Below are positions 33,363-41,792 of a stretch of DNA of 64,000 nucleotides, piece by piece (positions within the stretch are counted from its first letter, which is position 1; each line of letters opens with the position of its first letter). The position numbers were made by a program, and so were the translations under genes. Source of the stretch: Bacillota bacterium (GTDB lineage Bacteria; Bacillota; Bacilli; Paenibacillales; UBA4045); NCBI GenBank assembly GCA_023441055.1, contig JAEZQY010000067.1, forward strand, positions 1 through 64,000. The letters run 5' to 3'. Below the pieces are notes generated by a model. It saw only the letters and a program-made list of their open reading frames with translations. It was not told where the DNA came from and did not search any database.

Positions 33363-34091
33363 TTGAAGATAAGATGGGCATTCGTAACCGGCGCGGACCG
33401 GGGCTTGGGGCTTGGGTTGGTCAAGGCGCTGCTAGCGCGGGACTACCATGTATTCGCTGGACAGTTCATGCCAAGTAACAGCGATCTGGAGCAGCTTAGC
33501 GCGGTGAGCGGAGATCGTCTACGCCTGCTCCCATTAGATATCAGCGATGAAGCTAGTGTAGGCGCCGCAATAGCAGCAGTGCATAACGTTACGGACCAGC
33601 TGGATATTCTCATTAACAACGCTGCCATTCTGGGTGATACGCAGGCAACTATTGAGGATCAACTGAATTTCGAAGAGATGGAGCAGGTGTTCCGAGTGAA
33701 TACGCTTGGCGCATTACGCATGTCCAACGGATTAATCGCATCTATCCTGCGCAGTGACAGTAAGCTGATTGTGAATATATCCTCCGAAGCAGGCAGCATC
33801 GGAAGCTGTCAGCGCACGAGTTGGTTCGCGTACTGTATGTCCAAATCAGCCCTAAATATGCAAGCTCAGCTGATCCATAATCAGATTGCTGGACAGGGAG
33901 GCAAGGTCCTGGTCATTCATCCTGGCTATGTGCAGAGCTACATGCAAGGGAGTCTGAATACCGAGGCGACTCTGACCCCTGATGAATCAGCAGCACATAT
34001 TCTCGGTATTATGGAACATCGGCTACGTCCGGATTATTCCAGCAATAAGCTGGAGCTCATCGAATATACAGGCAACACGTTGCCTTGGTAG
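33363..34091 (+). CDS. Short-chain dehydrogenase/reductase
   Basis: A 242-aa classical SDR. The cofactor motif is WAFVTGADRGLGLGL, then ILINNAAILG, NISSEAGSIGS and FAYCMSKSALNMQ (YxxxK). The usual catalytic Ser is in NISSEAG. The start is TTG with AGGAGG 8 bp before it. It follows the aldo/keto reductase and precedes the ThuA gene by 15 bp, which suggests a three-gene unit for sugar or polyol metabolism. Confidence 0.88.
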   Translation: MKIRWAFVTGADRGLGLGLVKALLARDYHVFAGQFMPSNSDLEQLSAVSGDRLRLLPLDISDEASVGAAIAAVHNVTDQLDILINNAAILGDTQATIEDQLNFEEMEQVFRVNTLGALRMSNGLIASILRSDSKLIVNISSEAGSIGSCQRTSWFAYCMSKSALNMQAQLIHNQIAGQGGKVLVIHPGYVQSYMQGSLNTEATLTPDESAAHILGIMEHRLRPDYSSNKLELIEYTGNTLPW

Positions 34092-34106
34092 AATAGGGGA
34101 GGTCTA

Positions 34107-34754
34107 ATGACGATGACCATTCATGCGCTGCTTATAGGGAATAACGAAGACGCACCTTACCACCCACTGAGCGCCATTCAGGAACAGCTGATTAAGATTC
34201 TTGGGGATACCGCGCAGGTGAATGCCACGACGGATACAACGGAATTAAAGCAGGCAGCAATTAACCAGTATGACCTGCTCATCTCATACAGGGATAACTG
34301 GAATCAGCCTCTTGCTGCGGATGAGATAGCCGGTGTACTGCAATTTGTGGCTAACGGGGGCGGCTTGCTAGTCATTCATAATGGCATCTCCATGCAAGCT
34401 AGTCCGGAGCTATGTCAATTAATCGGGGCCAAGTTTACAGGGCATCCCGCCTATACAAAGCTACAGTTTGAGAAGACGGCTAACGAGCACCCGCTGATGG
34501 ATGGCCTGCAGGGGTTCTACATGGATGAAGAGCCGTATCGCTTCGACTTGGACCCATTCGCCGGAATTGAGATTCTCCTTACCTATCGACATGAGGATCA
34601 AGATTGGCCGGCTGCATGGACCAGACCATATGGATTGGGGCGCGTGGCTTTCTTAGCCCCAGGGCATCATCTGCCTTCCTTCCAACAGGAGGAATTCGGC
34701 CGTTGGATTGTGAACAGCTCTAAGTGGGCTGCTGGTCGTTATCCGAAAGCTTAG
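34107..34754 (+). CDS. ThuA-like (trehalose utilisation) domain protein
   Basis: A 215-aa glutamine-amidotransferase-fold protein of the ThuA group: IHALLIGNNEDAPYH, YDLLISYRDNW, FVANGGGLLVIHNG, HPAYTKLQFEK and ALAPGHHLPSFQ-like end. ThuA proteins act with sugar dehydrogenases on keto-sugars. GGGAGGT precedes the ATG. Its last 35 bp overlap the 3' end of the convergent ligD gene, so both transcripts are partly antisense. Confidence 0.75.
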   Translation: MTMTIHALLIGNNEDAPYHPLSAIQEQLIKILGDTAQVNATTDTTELKQAAINQYDLLISYRDNWNQPLAADEIAGVLQFVANGGGLLVIHNGISMQASPELCQLIGAKFTGHPAYTKLQFEKTANEHPLMDGLQGFYMDEEPYRFDLDPFAGIEILLTYRHEDQDWPAAWTRPYGLGRVAFLAPGHHLPSFQQEEFGRWIVNSSKWAAGRYPKA

Positions 34755-37122
34755 TCTGGAAAAAGCCCTCCCAAGGGTCGGTGCCGCCGATCCTTAGGAG
34801 CGCATCTGATAGCTTGATGCCGTCGGGAACAATGAAGTCAAGCTCATCCCAGGCGATGGGCATGGACACACTAGCGCCTCTTCTCGCTCTCAGGGAATAG
34901 GGGGCGATACTTGTAGCCCCTCTAGCATTCCGTATCCAATCGATGAATATCTTGCCGGCACGCTTATCCTTCCTGATATTACTCGTGTAGCGATCAGGCC
35001 ACTTCTGCTCCATCACCTGGGCAACGCGCTTGGCAAAGTCATGAAACGTATCCCACGTCATCACCGGTTGAAATGGGACAACCACATGGTATCCCTTGCC
35101 GCCGCTAGTCTTGATATAGGAGACCAGCGATAGCTCGGCTAGTATAGTTCTCATATCCTTCGCGCCTAGACGCACCTGGCTGATATCCATTCCTTCATCC
35201 GGATCCAGATCGAATACCATCATATCCGGCTTCTCAAGCTCATCGACGCGGCTTCCCCATGTATGAAATTCCAGTGTACCCATCTGTGCTTCGTATATAA
35301 GGCCGGATACATGCTCCACACAGAAGTAGTCCTCCGTCTTCCCGCTGCTTGTCGTAATGGGTATGATCACAATTTCCTTGCTGTCTGGACCGGGATGCTT
35401 CTTATAGAAGCAGGCTTGTGATACGCCCTTGGGGCAGCGTACAGCTGTGAGAATTCTGCGACTCACATAAGGCAGCATCCGCTCTGAGACTTGTTCATAA
35501 TACCGAATCACATCTTCCTTGGTGATTTCAGGCGTGTCGAACACCAGCTTGTTCGGGTTGGTTATTTTGATACCCTCAATGACAGTTTGCATGCTGCCCT
35601 CTGCTCTCTCCCTTCTAATCGCTCTGGGATCCTTATCTGTCCTCACGCCCTTGAAGCTTGCTTGCCTTAATCGTCCTTCATTCGTCCACTCCGCAAATTT
35701 GATTTCCACTACCAATTCAGGTTCAAGCCATGTATACTGCTCCTTCGGTCTTGGTTTTGGCGCGTACTGGAAGGGCGGATCCGGTCTCTTGTTGTGCTCA
35801 AATAACCCCTCAAGCGCCTTGATGTCCTCCCCGCTCATGCCAGTGCCGGCGCGTCCGACATAGATGAGATCATCGCCTTCATAGATACCTAGGAGAAGGG
35901 AGCTTATCCCACTCGTCTTCTTGTCAGTGAGCGAATATCCACCAACAATGAATTCCTGCCTTCTATCGCATTTCAGTTTAATCCAATCGCCATTTCTTGA
36001 CCCGCTGTAGGTGGAATCGGCCTTCTTCCCTATTATCCCCTCCATACCTGCCTCACAAGCTGCAGTAAAGCTCTCTTGTCCGTTACCTCTAATAGAACGA
36101 CTGTAGTAGAGATCATTTGGGGCATCTTTCATCAGCGTCTCTAAGATGTCTTTTCGGTTAGTCAATGGACGCCCCCGAAGATCGACGCCATCCAGCGCAA
36201 GGAGATCGAAGATGATATAGGTCAGATTCTGTGCCTTGGGATTCCTCATATAGCTCTGCAGGGCTTGAAAGTCCGTCTTACCCGCTGCGTCCGTAATTGC
36301 AATCTCGCCGTCCAAGACCATCGCCCTGCCGGCAGCAAAGTCAATGAGGGAGGAGGCGATCGGATGAAATCGCTTCGTATAATCCTGACCGTTCTTCGTC
36401 ATGAGCCGGATTGTGTTACCCTCTACAAACGCCAGGATGCGGTAGCCGTCGTATTTTAGCTCGTAGAGCCAATGCTCATCCTTAGGAATCTGATTTACGA
36501 ATTTAGCAAGCTGCACCTCGATCCTGCTGAAGGGGTTCTTCGTGGTTTTCTCTTCTTCTCCTCGTTCGATCTCCGCCATTGTGCGTCCGGTCCTGATACT
36601 GGTGTTGAATGCTGACACTCCATCACTCGTCTGGACATACTCGTCTCGTTCCTTAATGAGCAGCCAGTTTTCCTTATCTTCATCGGCCTTCGCCTTCAAC
36701 CGGACCAGCACCCACTTCCCCTTAAGCCGTCTTCCGCTCAGTCTAAACTTCAGCTCGCCCTTGTGGAGTCCATCCTCCACACGACCTAGCGGCTCCCAGA
36801 AGCCTTCATCCCACAGCATAACGACGCCACCGCCATATTCACCCTTAGGAATCGTCCCTTCAAAGTTTCGGTAGGCCAATGGGTGGTCCTCCACCTTCAC
36901 GGATAGCCGCTTGTCATGGGTATCATAAGAGGGTCCCTTGGGCACCGCCCAACTCAGCAGAACGCCGCCCCATTCCAGGCGTAAATCATAATGTTCTCTT
37001 CTGGCCATATGGTGCTGGACGACAAATCGCAAGCCCGCTTCTGAAGCTTCCGTATGGCCCTCCGGCTCCATGGTTTTATCGAAGTTCCTTTTTTGGTTGT
37101 ATGCACTTAGTTTCCCTGTCAT
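34720..37122 (-). CDS. ligD: Multidomain ATP-dependent DNA ligase D
   Basis: An 800-aa NHEJ enzyme with three domains in the order phosphoesterase, ligase, polymerase. Residues 28-180 are the 3'-phosphoesterase (FVVQHHMARREHYDLRLEWG; HPLAYRNFEGTIPKGEYGGG). Residues 200-490 are the ligase with the lysine nucleotide site YELKYDGYR near residue 226 and later DWIKLKC. Residues 505-790 are the primase-polymerase (MMVFDLDPDEG, SGGKGYHVVVP). Bacterial spores use LigD with Ku to repair breaks at germination; no ku gene lies in the window. The stop region overlaps ThuA. A relic of its start lies at 29061-29177. Confidence 0.93.
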   Translation of the reverse strand: MTGKLSAYNQKRNFDKTMEPEGHTEASEAGLRFVVQHHMARREHYDLRLEWGGVLLSWAVPKGPSYDTHDKRLSVKVEDHPLAYRNFEGTIPKGEYGGGVVMLWDEGFWEPLGRVEDGLHKGELKFRLSGRRLKGKWVLVRLKAKADEDKENWLLIKERDEYVQTSDGVSAFNTSIRTGRTMAEIERGEEEKTTKNPFSRIEVQLAKFVNQIPKDEHWLYELKYDGYRILAFVEGNTIRLMTKNGQDYTKRFHPIASSLIDFAAGRAMVLDGEIAITDAAGKTDFQALQSYMRNPKAQNLTYIIFDLLALDGVDLRGRPLTNRKDILETLMKDAPNDLYYSRSIRGNGQESFTAACEAGMEGIIGKKADSTYSGSRNGDWIKLKCDRRQEFIVGGYSLTDKKTSGISSLLLGIYEGDDLIYVGRAGTGMSGEDIKALEGLFEHNKRPDPPFQYAPKPRPKEQYTWLEPELVVEIKFAEWTNEGRLRQASFKGVRTDKDPRAIRRERAEGSMQTVIEGIKITNPNKLVFDTPEITKEDVIRYYEQVSERMLPYVSRRILTAVRCPKGVSQACFYKKHPGPDSKEIVIIPITTSSGKTEDYFCVEHVSGLIYEAQMGTLEFHTWGSRVDELEKPDMMVFDLDPDEGMDISQVRLGAKDMRTILAELSLVSYIKTSGGKGYHVVVPFQPVMTWDTFHDFAKRVAQVMEQKWPDRYTSNIRKDKRAGKIFIDWIRNARGATSIAPYSLRARRGASVSMPIAWDELDFIVPDGIKLSDALLRIGGTDPWEGFFQTKLSDNDQQPT

Positions 37123-37251
37123 CCCAGCACGCCCCTATCCTCACTCATACGCTTCGGGTTATTATTTCCAACTCCCCGAGCAATAATCGCAAGCAGGATT
37201 CTTGACTGTGGTAGAATGAAGGCAGAACTCGCCGAAAGGGTGAACCCGCCA

Positions 37252-38196
37252 ATGAGAGCAGCCGTTATTACGAAATACGGCAAGCCGGACGTATTCCAGA
37301 TTGCCGATGTACCTGACGTATATCCTAAGACGAATGAAGTGAAGGTTCGCGTACATGCAAGCTCTGTCAATCCGGTGGATTTCAAGACGAGATTAGGTCA
37401 TATTTTCTTCCTGTCAGGATTCAAATTTCCAAAGGTATTAGGCTCTGATTTCTCCGGGGTGATCACGGAATGCGGCGCTGGGGTCACGGATTTCGCGCTG
37501 GGTGACGAGGTGTTCGGATTTACCAATGCCGTCACTGAAGGTGGCGCCTATGCGCAATTTCTATGCTGCAAGACGTCTAAGATTGCGAAGATACCTGCGA
37601 GCCTAACCTTACTAGAAGCAGGTGTGCTGCCGCTAGCGGCGTCGACTGCGTATCAAGGGTTGTTCCAGGAAGGCGGGATGACATCCGGTATGCATGTGTG
37701 TATTACCGGCGCCACGGGCGGAGTAGGACATTATGCGGTCCAGATTGCTAAGGCTTCGAATTGCCGTGTTACGGGGATTTGCCATTCGCAGAATGAGGAG
37801 CTCGCTTATCAGTTCGGCTGTGACGATGTGCTGCCATATGACAAGACTTCCTGGAAGGACATTGATCAGCGCTTCGATCTTGTCCTCGATGCGGTTGCCA
37901 AGTATAGCTATGCCATCTGTAGACATACCTTGAAGAGGAACGGCGCTTACGTATCCACGATCCCGTCTCTACGCACCGTGCTCATGCCACTCCTGCCTGC
38001 TGCATTCCGAGCGCATCAAGCGTGCCACTTCTGGGCTAATTCGAATACAGCGGACTTGAACAGCCTTGCGCGGTTAGCAGATCAAGGCGCACTAAAGCCG
38101 TATATTGCGAATACCTATTCCATTGAGGAAATCGCAAAGGCACATGCACAGAGTGAAACCCAGAAGGTTCGAGGGAAGATTGCGGTCGTTATGTGA
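37252..38196 (+). CDS. Zinc-type alcohol dehydrogenase/quinone reductase family protein
   Basis: 314 aa from ATG 37252 (AAAGGGTG 9 bp before it). It belongs to the MDR superfamily, quinone-oxidoreductase-like: MRAAVITKYGKPDVFQ, VHASSVNPVDFKTRLG, VLGSDFSGVITECGAG and the NADPH-binding ITGATGGVGHYAVQIAK. The catalytic zinc ligands are absent, as in quinone reductases. The end REGKIAVVM-like segment (QKVRGKIAVV) is typical. It lies between ligD and splB on the opposite strand and overlaps the end of splB by 8 bp. Confidence 0.88.
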   Translation: MRAAVITKYGKPDVFQIADVPDVYPKTNEVKVRVHASSVNPVDFKTRLGHIFFLSGFKFPKVLGSDFSGVITECGAGVTDFALGDEVFGFTNAVTEGGAYAQFLCCKTSKIAKIPASLTLLEAGVLPLAASTAYQGLFQEGGMTSGMHVCITGATGGVGHYAVQIAKASNCRVTGICHSQNEELAYQFGCDDVLPYDKTSWKDIDQRFDLVLDAVAKYSYAICRHTLKRNGAYVSTIPSLRTVLMPLLPAAFRAHQACHFWANSNTADLNSLARLADQGALKPYIANTYSIEEIAKAHAQSETQKVRGKIAVVM

Positions 38197-39217
38197 AGTA
38201 TTCAATCTTAGCCTGTGGGAAATAAGTGCTGATGTATCGGCCAAGCGTGTCTTTTATATCCTCTTGCTCTAGATCGGTATACACATACTTTCCAATCCCA
38301 TACCGACCCCACTTCCACTTTCTCTTGGTCTCATCAAGCTCTAACTTCGTCATCGGATAGTTTTTCTCTATGACGTTCTTTGCTGGTTTTGTAAACCGAT
38401 GTTGAATCAATTCAAACGTCAAATCTGTCTTCGAGGCATTAGGCAGGGCTGATTCTAATCGTTCAAACATGACCTTATAGCCCTCCTTCCAGCCTTCATG
38501 CAGATAGATCGGAGCAATAATAAAACCAAGCGGGTATCCGGCCTCTCCTACCTTCCTGGCTGCTTCCATCCGCTCTGTCTGCCTGGATGTACCCGGCTCG
38601 AAGTTCTGAATAATATAATCGTTATTCATACTGAAGCGGAATCGAGTCCGGCCATTATGCTTGGCATCCAGCAAGTGATCGATATGCTCAAACTTCGTTA
38701 CGAAGCGTAATTGTCCCAATTCAGATTTGCCAAAATACGCAATCGCCTTCTTAAGCGTGTGGGTTAAGTGATCGATCCCTACGATGTCTGACGTGCAGGA
38801 TGCTTCGAATCTTGTTGTCTCTGGAGCTCTCTCCTTCATATATTGATCGGCTGCTTCGAAGATATCGTCAAGATTGACGTACGTGCGAATATACGGCTTA
38901 CTGCCCATCGTAGTCTGCAGGTAGCAATAATGACAATGTCCCATGCACCCCGTGGCGAACGGAATGGCATACTCTGCTGAGGGCTTTGACGTATCGAATT
39001 TCAACGTTTTCCTAACCCCTACGACTAAGGTGGACTTTGCAATCCTATATTTCTGAAAATCATTATCTCCAGGCAAATTTCTGATCTGGTTATGCGACGT
39101 TGTCTCCCTAATTTCAATACCCAGTTTCTCGAATTTGGTTACTAATTCCCTTCCAAGGGGATATTCCAGCGCTTTAGGCTCCACATACACGAGTTGAGGC
39201 ACGAATGGCTTAACCAT
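38189..39217 (-). CDS. splB: Spore photoproduct lyase
   Basis: About 342 aa from ATG 39217. It is a radical SAM enzyme that repairs the thymine dimer specific to UV-irradiated spores. The iron-sulfur cluster motif is CMGHCHYC (CxxxCxxC), and family segments PFVPQLVYVEPKALEYPLG, TSDIVGIDHLTH and FSMNNDYIIQNFEPGT are present. The start overlaps the splA stop by 8 bp, so both are translated in a coupled way from the same message. The gene should be read in the forespore. Confidence 0.93.
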   Translation of the reverse strand: MVKPFVPQLVYVEPKALEYPLGRELVTKFEKLGIEIRETTSHNQIRNLPGDNDFQKYRIAKSTLVVGVRKTLKFDTSKPSAEYAIPFATGCMGHCHYCYLQTTMGSKPYIRTYVNLDDIFEAADQYMKERAPETTRFEASCTSDIVGIDHLTHTLKKAIAYFGKSELGQLRFVTKFEHIDHLLDAKHNGRTRFRFSMNNDYIIQNFEPGTSRQTERMEAARKVGEAGYPLGFIIAPIYLHEGWKEGYKVMFERLESALPNASKTDLTFELIQHRFTKPAKNVIEKNYPMTKLELDETKRKWKWGRYGIGKYVYTDLEQEDIKDTLGRYISTYFPQAKIEYFT

Positions 39218-39455
39218 AGCTCTCTTCAACCCCGGTTCCGAATGCTTCTCTGTATGCTGCTTCAGCCTCAGTTGCTGTTGGATACACAGCGAATTCATCA
39301 TGGAATGGATAATACGTCTCGTACACGAATAGCGCAACCTTCCCTGGTGATTCCGGATCTCTTACAACAGCAGCCTCCTGAATATTGGCTACCCCCTGAA
39401 CATGCGGGTTACGAATAATGACATACACGACTTGCCCCGGCTGATAGGTGTCCAT
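39210..39455 (-). CDS. splA: SplA-domain regulator
   Basis: 81 aa from ATG 39455 (an earlier ATG at 39497 would add 14 residues). The SplA pattern is MDTYQPGQVVYVIIRNPHVQ, then NIQEAAVVRDPESPGKVALF and YETYYPFHDEFAVYPT. In Bacillus subtilis SplA is a TRAP-like negative regulator of the spl operon. It overlaps splB by 8 bp. Confidence 0.88.
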   Translation of the reverse strand: MDTYQPGQVVYVIIRNPHVQGVANIQEAAVVRDPESPGKVALFVYETYYPFHDEFAVYPTATEAEAAYREAFGTGVEESYG

Positions 39456-39538
39456 CCTATGACTTGCCCCCATTCTTAGGTTTGGGGTTAGTGTCACACG
39501 AAATCATGTAGAATATGCTTACTTGCAGACAAGCCGAG

Positions 39539-39754
39539 TCAATCCTCCCACAGCTCATCCATAAGCGCTTCTATCTCTTGCTTCCTGCGCGATGTCTCGC
39601 GCTCGTCAAGGCTGATCCCGTCCGCCTCGAATCTAACCGCATCCCCTGGCCGAATCCCGTCCGGCAATTGTGCTCTAGCAACCGTAATCGAATCGCCATC
39701 TACTTCTATAACGGCAAGCTCTCCCTCGAATCGATCGACAATTCCATGCTTCAT
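39539..39754 (-). CDS. DUF3006 protein
   Basis: A 71-aa protein of the DUF3006 family: GIVDRFEGELAVIEVDGDS, RAQLPDGIRPGDAVRFEADG and a charged helical end. It is expected to be a small beta-barrel. These proteins are commonly encoded next to ComEC-like metallo-beta-lactamase proteins, as here, with a hairpin between the two genes. Confidence 0.8.
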   Translation of the reverse strand: MKHGIVDRFEGELAVIEVDGDSITVARAQLPDGIRPGDAVRFEADGISLDERETSRRKQEIEALMDELWED

Positions 39755-39779
39755 AATTCACACCGCCCTTATCCCAGAT

Positions 39780-39819
39780 AAACGGCTCTGCCGTCCTGCT
39801 TCGCAGGGCGTTTCCGTTT
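39780..39819 (-). terminator. Hairpin between the MBL and DUF3006 genes
   Basis: AAACGG (39780) pairs with CCGTTT, and inside it GTCCTGC pairs with GCAGGGC around TTC. On the minus strand it comes after the MBL stop, so it may lower readthrough into the DUF3006 gene. Confidence 0.5.
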
Positions 39820-39887
39820 TATCGTCGATATATAAGCACCTTTAAGGTGAAAACTTATAAAGTCTTATATATCAAAATAAATCCTAC

Positions 39888-40892
39888 TCACTTCGCCTGC
39901 CTGAATTCGATCCTCTTCCCATCACTGACTGCTGTGATCGTGCCTTGCAAATCTGTACGGTAGATCGTTGCCCCGACCTGACTTAATCGATCCAGCGTCT
40001 CTTGCGTTGGATGCCCGTAAGAGTTGCCATAAGCGGATGAGATCACGGCATAGGTCGGCTTCACCTCGACTAAGAATGGCGCGCTGGAGGATTTGCTAGC
40101 GCCATGATGCCCGACCTTCAACACATCGGCATCGAGGGCTGCACCGCTGGCAAGCATATCCCTCTCGCTGCCCGTCTCCGCGTCTCCTGTGAACAGGAAC
40201 ACCGTATCCTTGTAGACGAGGCGCAGCACCGCGCTCCACTCGTTGAGATCGTTGTATTCGCCAACCGGCGCCACGAAGTGTGCCTTCACATCCTCCAGCT
40301 TCAGCGCAACACCTGCCTTCGCTGTCTTGATCTGCAGCTTCTCATTCTTCACTGCGGTCAAGAAGTCCCTATATGTATTCGTCGTATGACTGACCTTAGG
40401 AGCGTACACAGCCTTCACTTCTAACGCCTCGAGCACCGTGTCGAGCCCGCCGATATGGTCAGCGTCGGGATGCGTGGCGATCATGACATCGATCTGCTTA
40501 ACCCCAAGATGCTCCAGGTACGCAACCACTTCATCCCCCTTATCATTATTGCCAGCATCGATCAAGATGTTCTCGCCGGCAGGGGTCTGGATTAACGTGG
40601 CGTCACCCTGACCGACATCCAGGAAATATACGCGTAGACCAGAGTCGACACGTTCCGGCCAGCTTGGCTCCCATGGTTTAGTTGCTTGGGGAGGTGAATC
40701 AGCCTGATCTGCAGGCGTACTGGAAGCTTCCTTACTGGTATAGTTGTCGCACAAGCTAATATCCAATGCGTTGTCCGAGCAGAGCGTTCTGCCGATTGCA
40801 TCCAATAGGTCTGCATTATAGCGGCCGATTCCCGTTAACCCGATCAACGCAATTATGACTAATAGTGATAGCTTCATCTGTCGTGCCTTCAT
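39888..40892 (-). CDS. ComEC/Rec2-type metallo-beta-lactamase-fold protein
   Basis: A 334-aa protein with an N-terminal membrane or signal segment (LSLLVIIALIGLTGIG) and a Ser/Pro-rich linker to about residue 80. An MBL domain follows: VYFLDVGQGDATLIQTPAG, ILIDAGNN, ATHPDADHIGGL (metal ligands), FLFTGDAE and KVGHHGASKSSS. It lacks the membrane channel of ComEC, so it is the secreted-nuclease-like stand-alone form. GGGGGG precedes the ATG. A DUF3006 gene follows. Confidence 0.85.
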   Translation of the reverse strand: MKARQMKLSLLVIIALIGLTGIGRYNADLLDAIGRTLCSDNALDISLCDNYTSKEASSTPADQADSPPQATKPWEPSWPERVDSGLRVYFLDVGQGDATLIQTPAGENILIDAGNNDKGDEVVAYLEHLGVKQIDVMIATHPDADHIGGLDTVLEALEVKAVYAPKVSHTTNTYRDFLTAVKNEKLQIKTAKAGVALKLEDVKAHFVAPVGEYNDLNEWSAVLRLVYKDTVFLFTGDAETGSERDMLASGAALDADVLKVGHHGASKSSSAPFLVEVKPTYAVISSAYGNSYGHPTQETLDRLSQVGATIYRTDLQGTITAVSDGKRIEFRQAK

Positions 40893-40924
40893 GCTGAATT
40901 CCCCCCGGTTGTGTTAAGCAAGCC

Positions 40925-40963
40925 AGAAGCACCCTCGAGCATCAACTGCGAGAGGGTGCTTCT
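40925..40963 (-). terminator. Hairpin after the coiled-coil gene
   Basis: AGAAGCACCCTC pairs perfectly over 12 bp with GAGGGTGCTTCT. The T tract is weak. Confidence 0.55.
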
Positions 40964-40990
40964 ATGTCTTCATGCTATATGCGTCTGCCG

Positions 40991-41290
40991 TTACTTCGTA
41001 AGTGACCGAACATCAGCCTCGACATGAATAAGCCGCTCATTCAACAGCTCAATCATACTATCATGTTGGTCCAGTCTCTTAATCGCCTTCGTCTCAATAC
41101 GTTCCAAGATCGCAATGACATCGTCATTCTGACTTTGTTCCATTCGATCGAGCTGCTGCTTGATGTCATCGAATTGCTTATCCATTCTTGCTTCCAGACC
41201 ATCGAAGCGTCCTTCCAGACCATCGAAACGTCCTTCCAGACCATCGAGGCGTCCCATCACCTGTTGCAGTAATTCCTTGATCTCTTCCAT
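40991..41290 (-). CDS. Small coiled-coil protein with 7-residue repeats
   Basis: A 99-aa, highly charged helical protein. Residues 11-35 contain three nearly identical heptads (GLEGRFD, GLEGRFD, GLEARMD) encoded by a 21-bp tandem repeat, followed by more heptads (FDDIKQQLDRMEQ). No membrane segment and no enzyme motif are present. It should form a parallel bundle. It resembles short phage-hemolysin/holin-like or DUF-type coiled-coil proteins in composition only, so no function is given. Confidence 0.6.
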   Translation of the reverse strand: MEEIKELLQQVMGRLDGLEGRFDGLEGRFDGLEARMDKQFDDIKQQLDRMEQSQNDDVIAILERIETKAIKRLDQHDSMIELLNERLIHVEADVRSLTK

Positions 41291-41792
41291 CTCATCACTC
41301 CCAGATTCGGTTGTGCTGACTAATGCCCGTCGGGTTTGATCTTAATTATAGTATATCCTAAAATAGATAGATATGCAAACATTTGTTCGCACTCGTCCAG
41401 CTGCTCCCCGATAGGCCTGTGCCATCGTACTTCATGTACGAAACTCACCTGCCACGATCCAATAGTCCGATTCCTGAGTGTGGCGATCAAGTGAGAACAG
41501 CGGACACATGAACGAAATATCGTGAGATGTAGTAAGTGCAGGTGGATGAAGGTTTTCTTACAGTAATGCTGCTCTGACCTGCAGAAAGTGCAGGTTGAGG
41601 GGCCATACTTGGAGTTTTCGAGCTAAATTTGACGATTAAGATGTATTTTCTGCAGGTCGCAAGTCGGTATAATGTGAATCATGAGTCATGAGATGCAGTT
41701 TCTGCAGGTGACGGTAAAGCGAATGGCTGGAATGTGATACCGCATGGTAGAATAAATACATATTGGGAATTCTATCTACGAGGTGATCAATC
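41291..41792. other. 500-bp intergenic region with CTGCAGGT motifs
   Basis: No convincing ORF is present. A short hairpin TCGTAC/GTACGA lies near 41437. TTTCTGCAGGT occurs twice (about 41650 and 41700), with further GTGCAGGT and CCTGCAG copies between 41538 and 41600. Their role is unknown. The gdh promoter should lie at the right end. Confidence 0.45.

Noticed and set aside
40991..41290. 21-bp repeats as a CRISPR-like array
   Set aside because: They lie in frame within a coding region and encode heptads.
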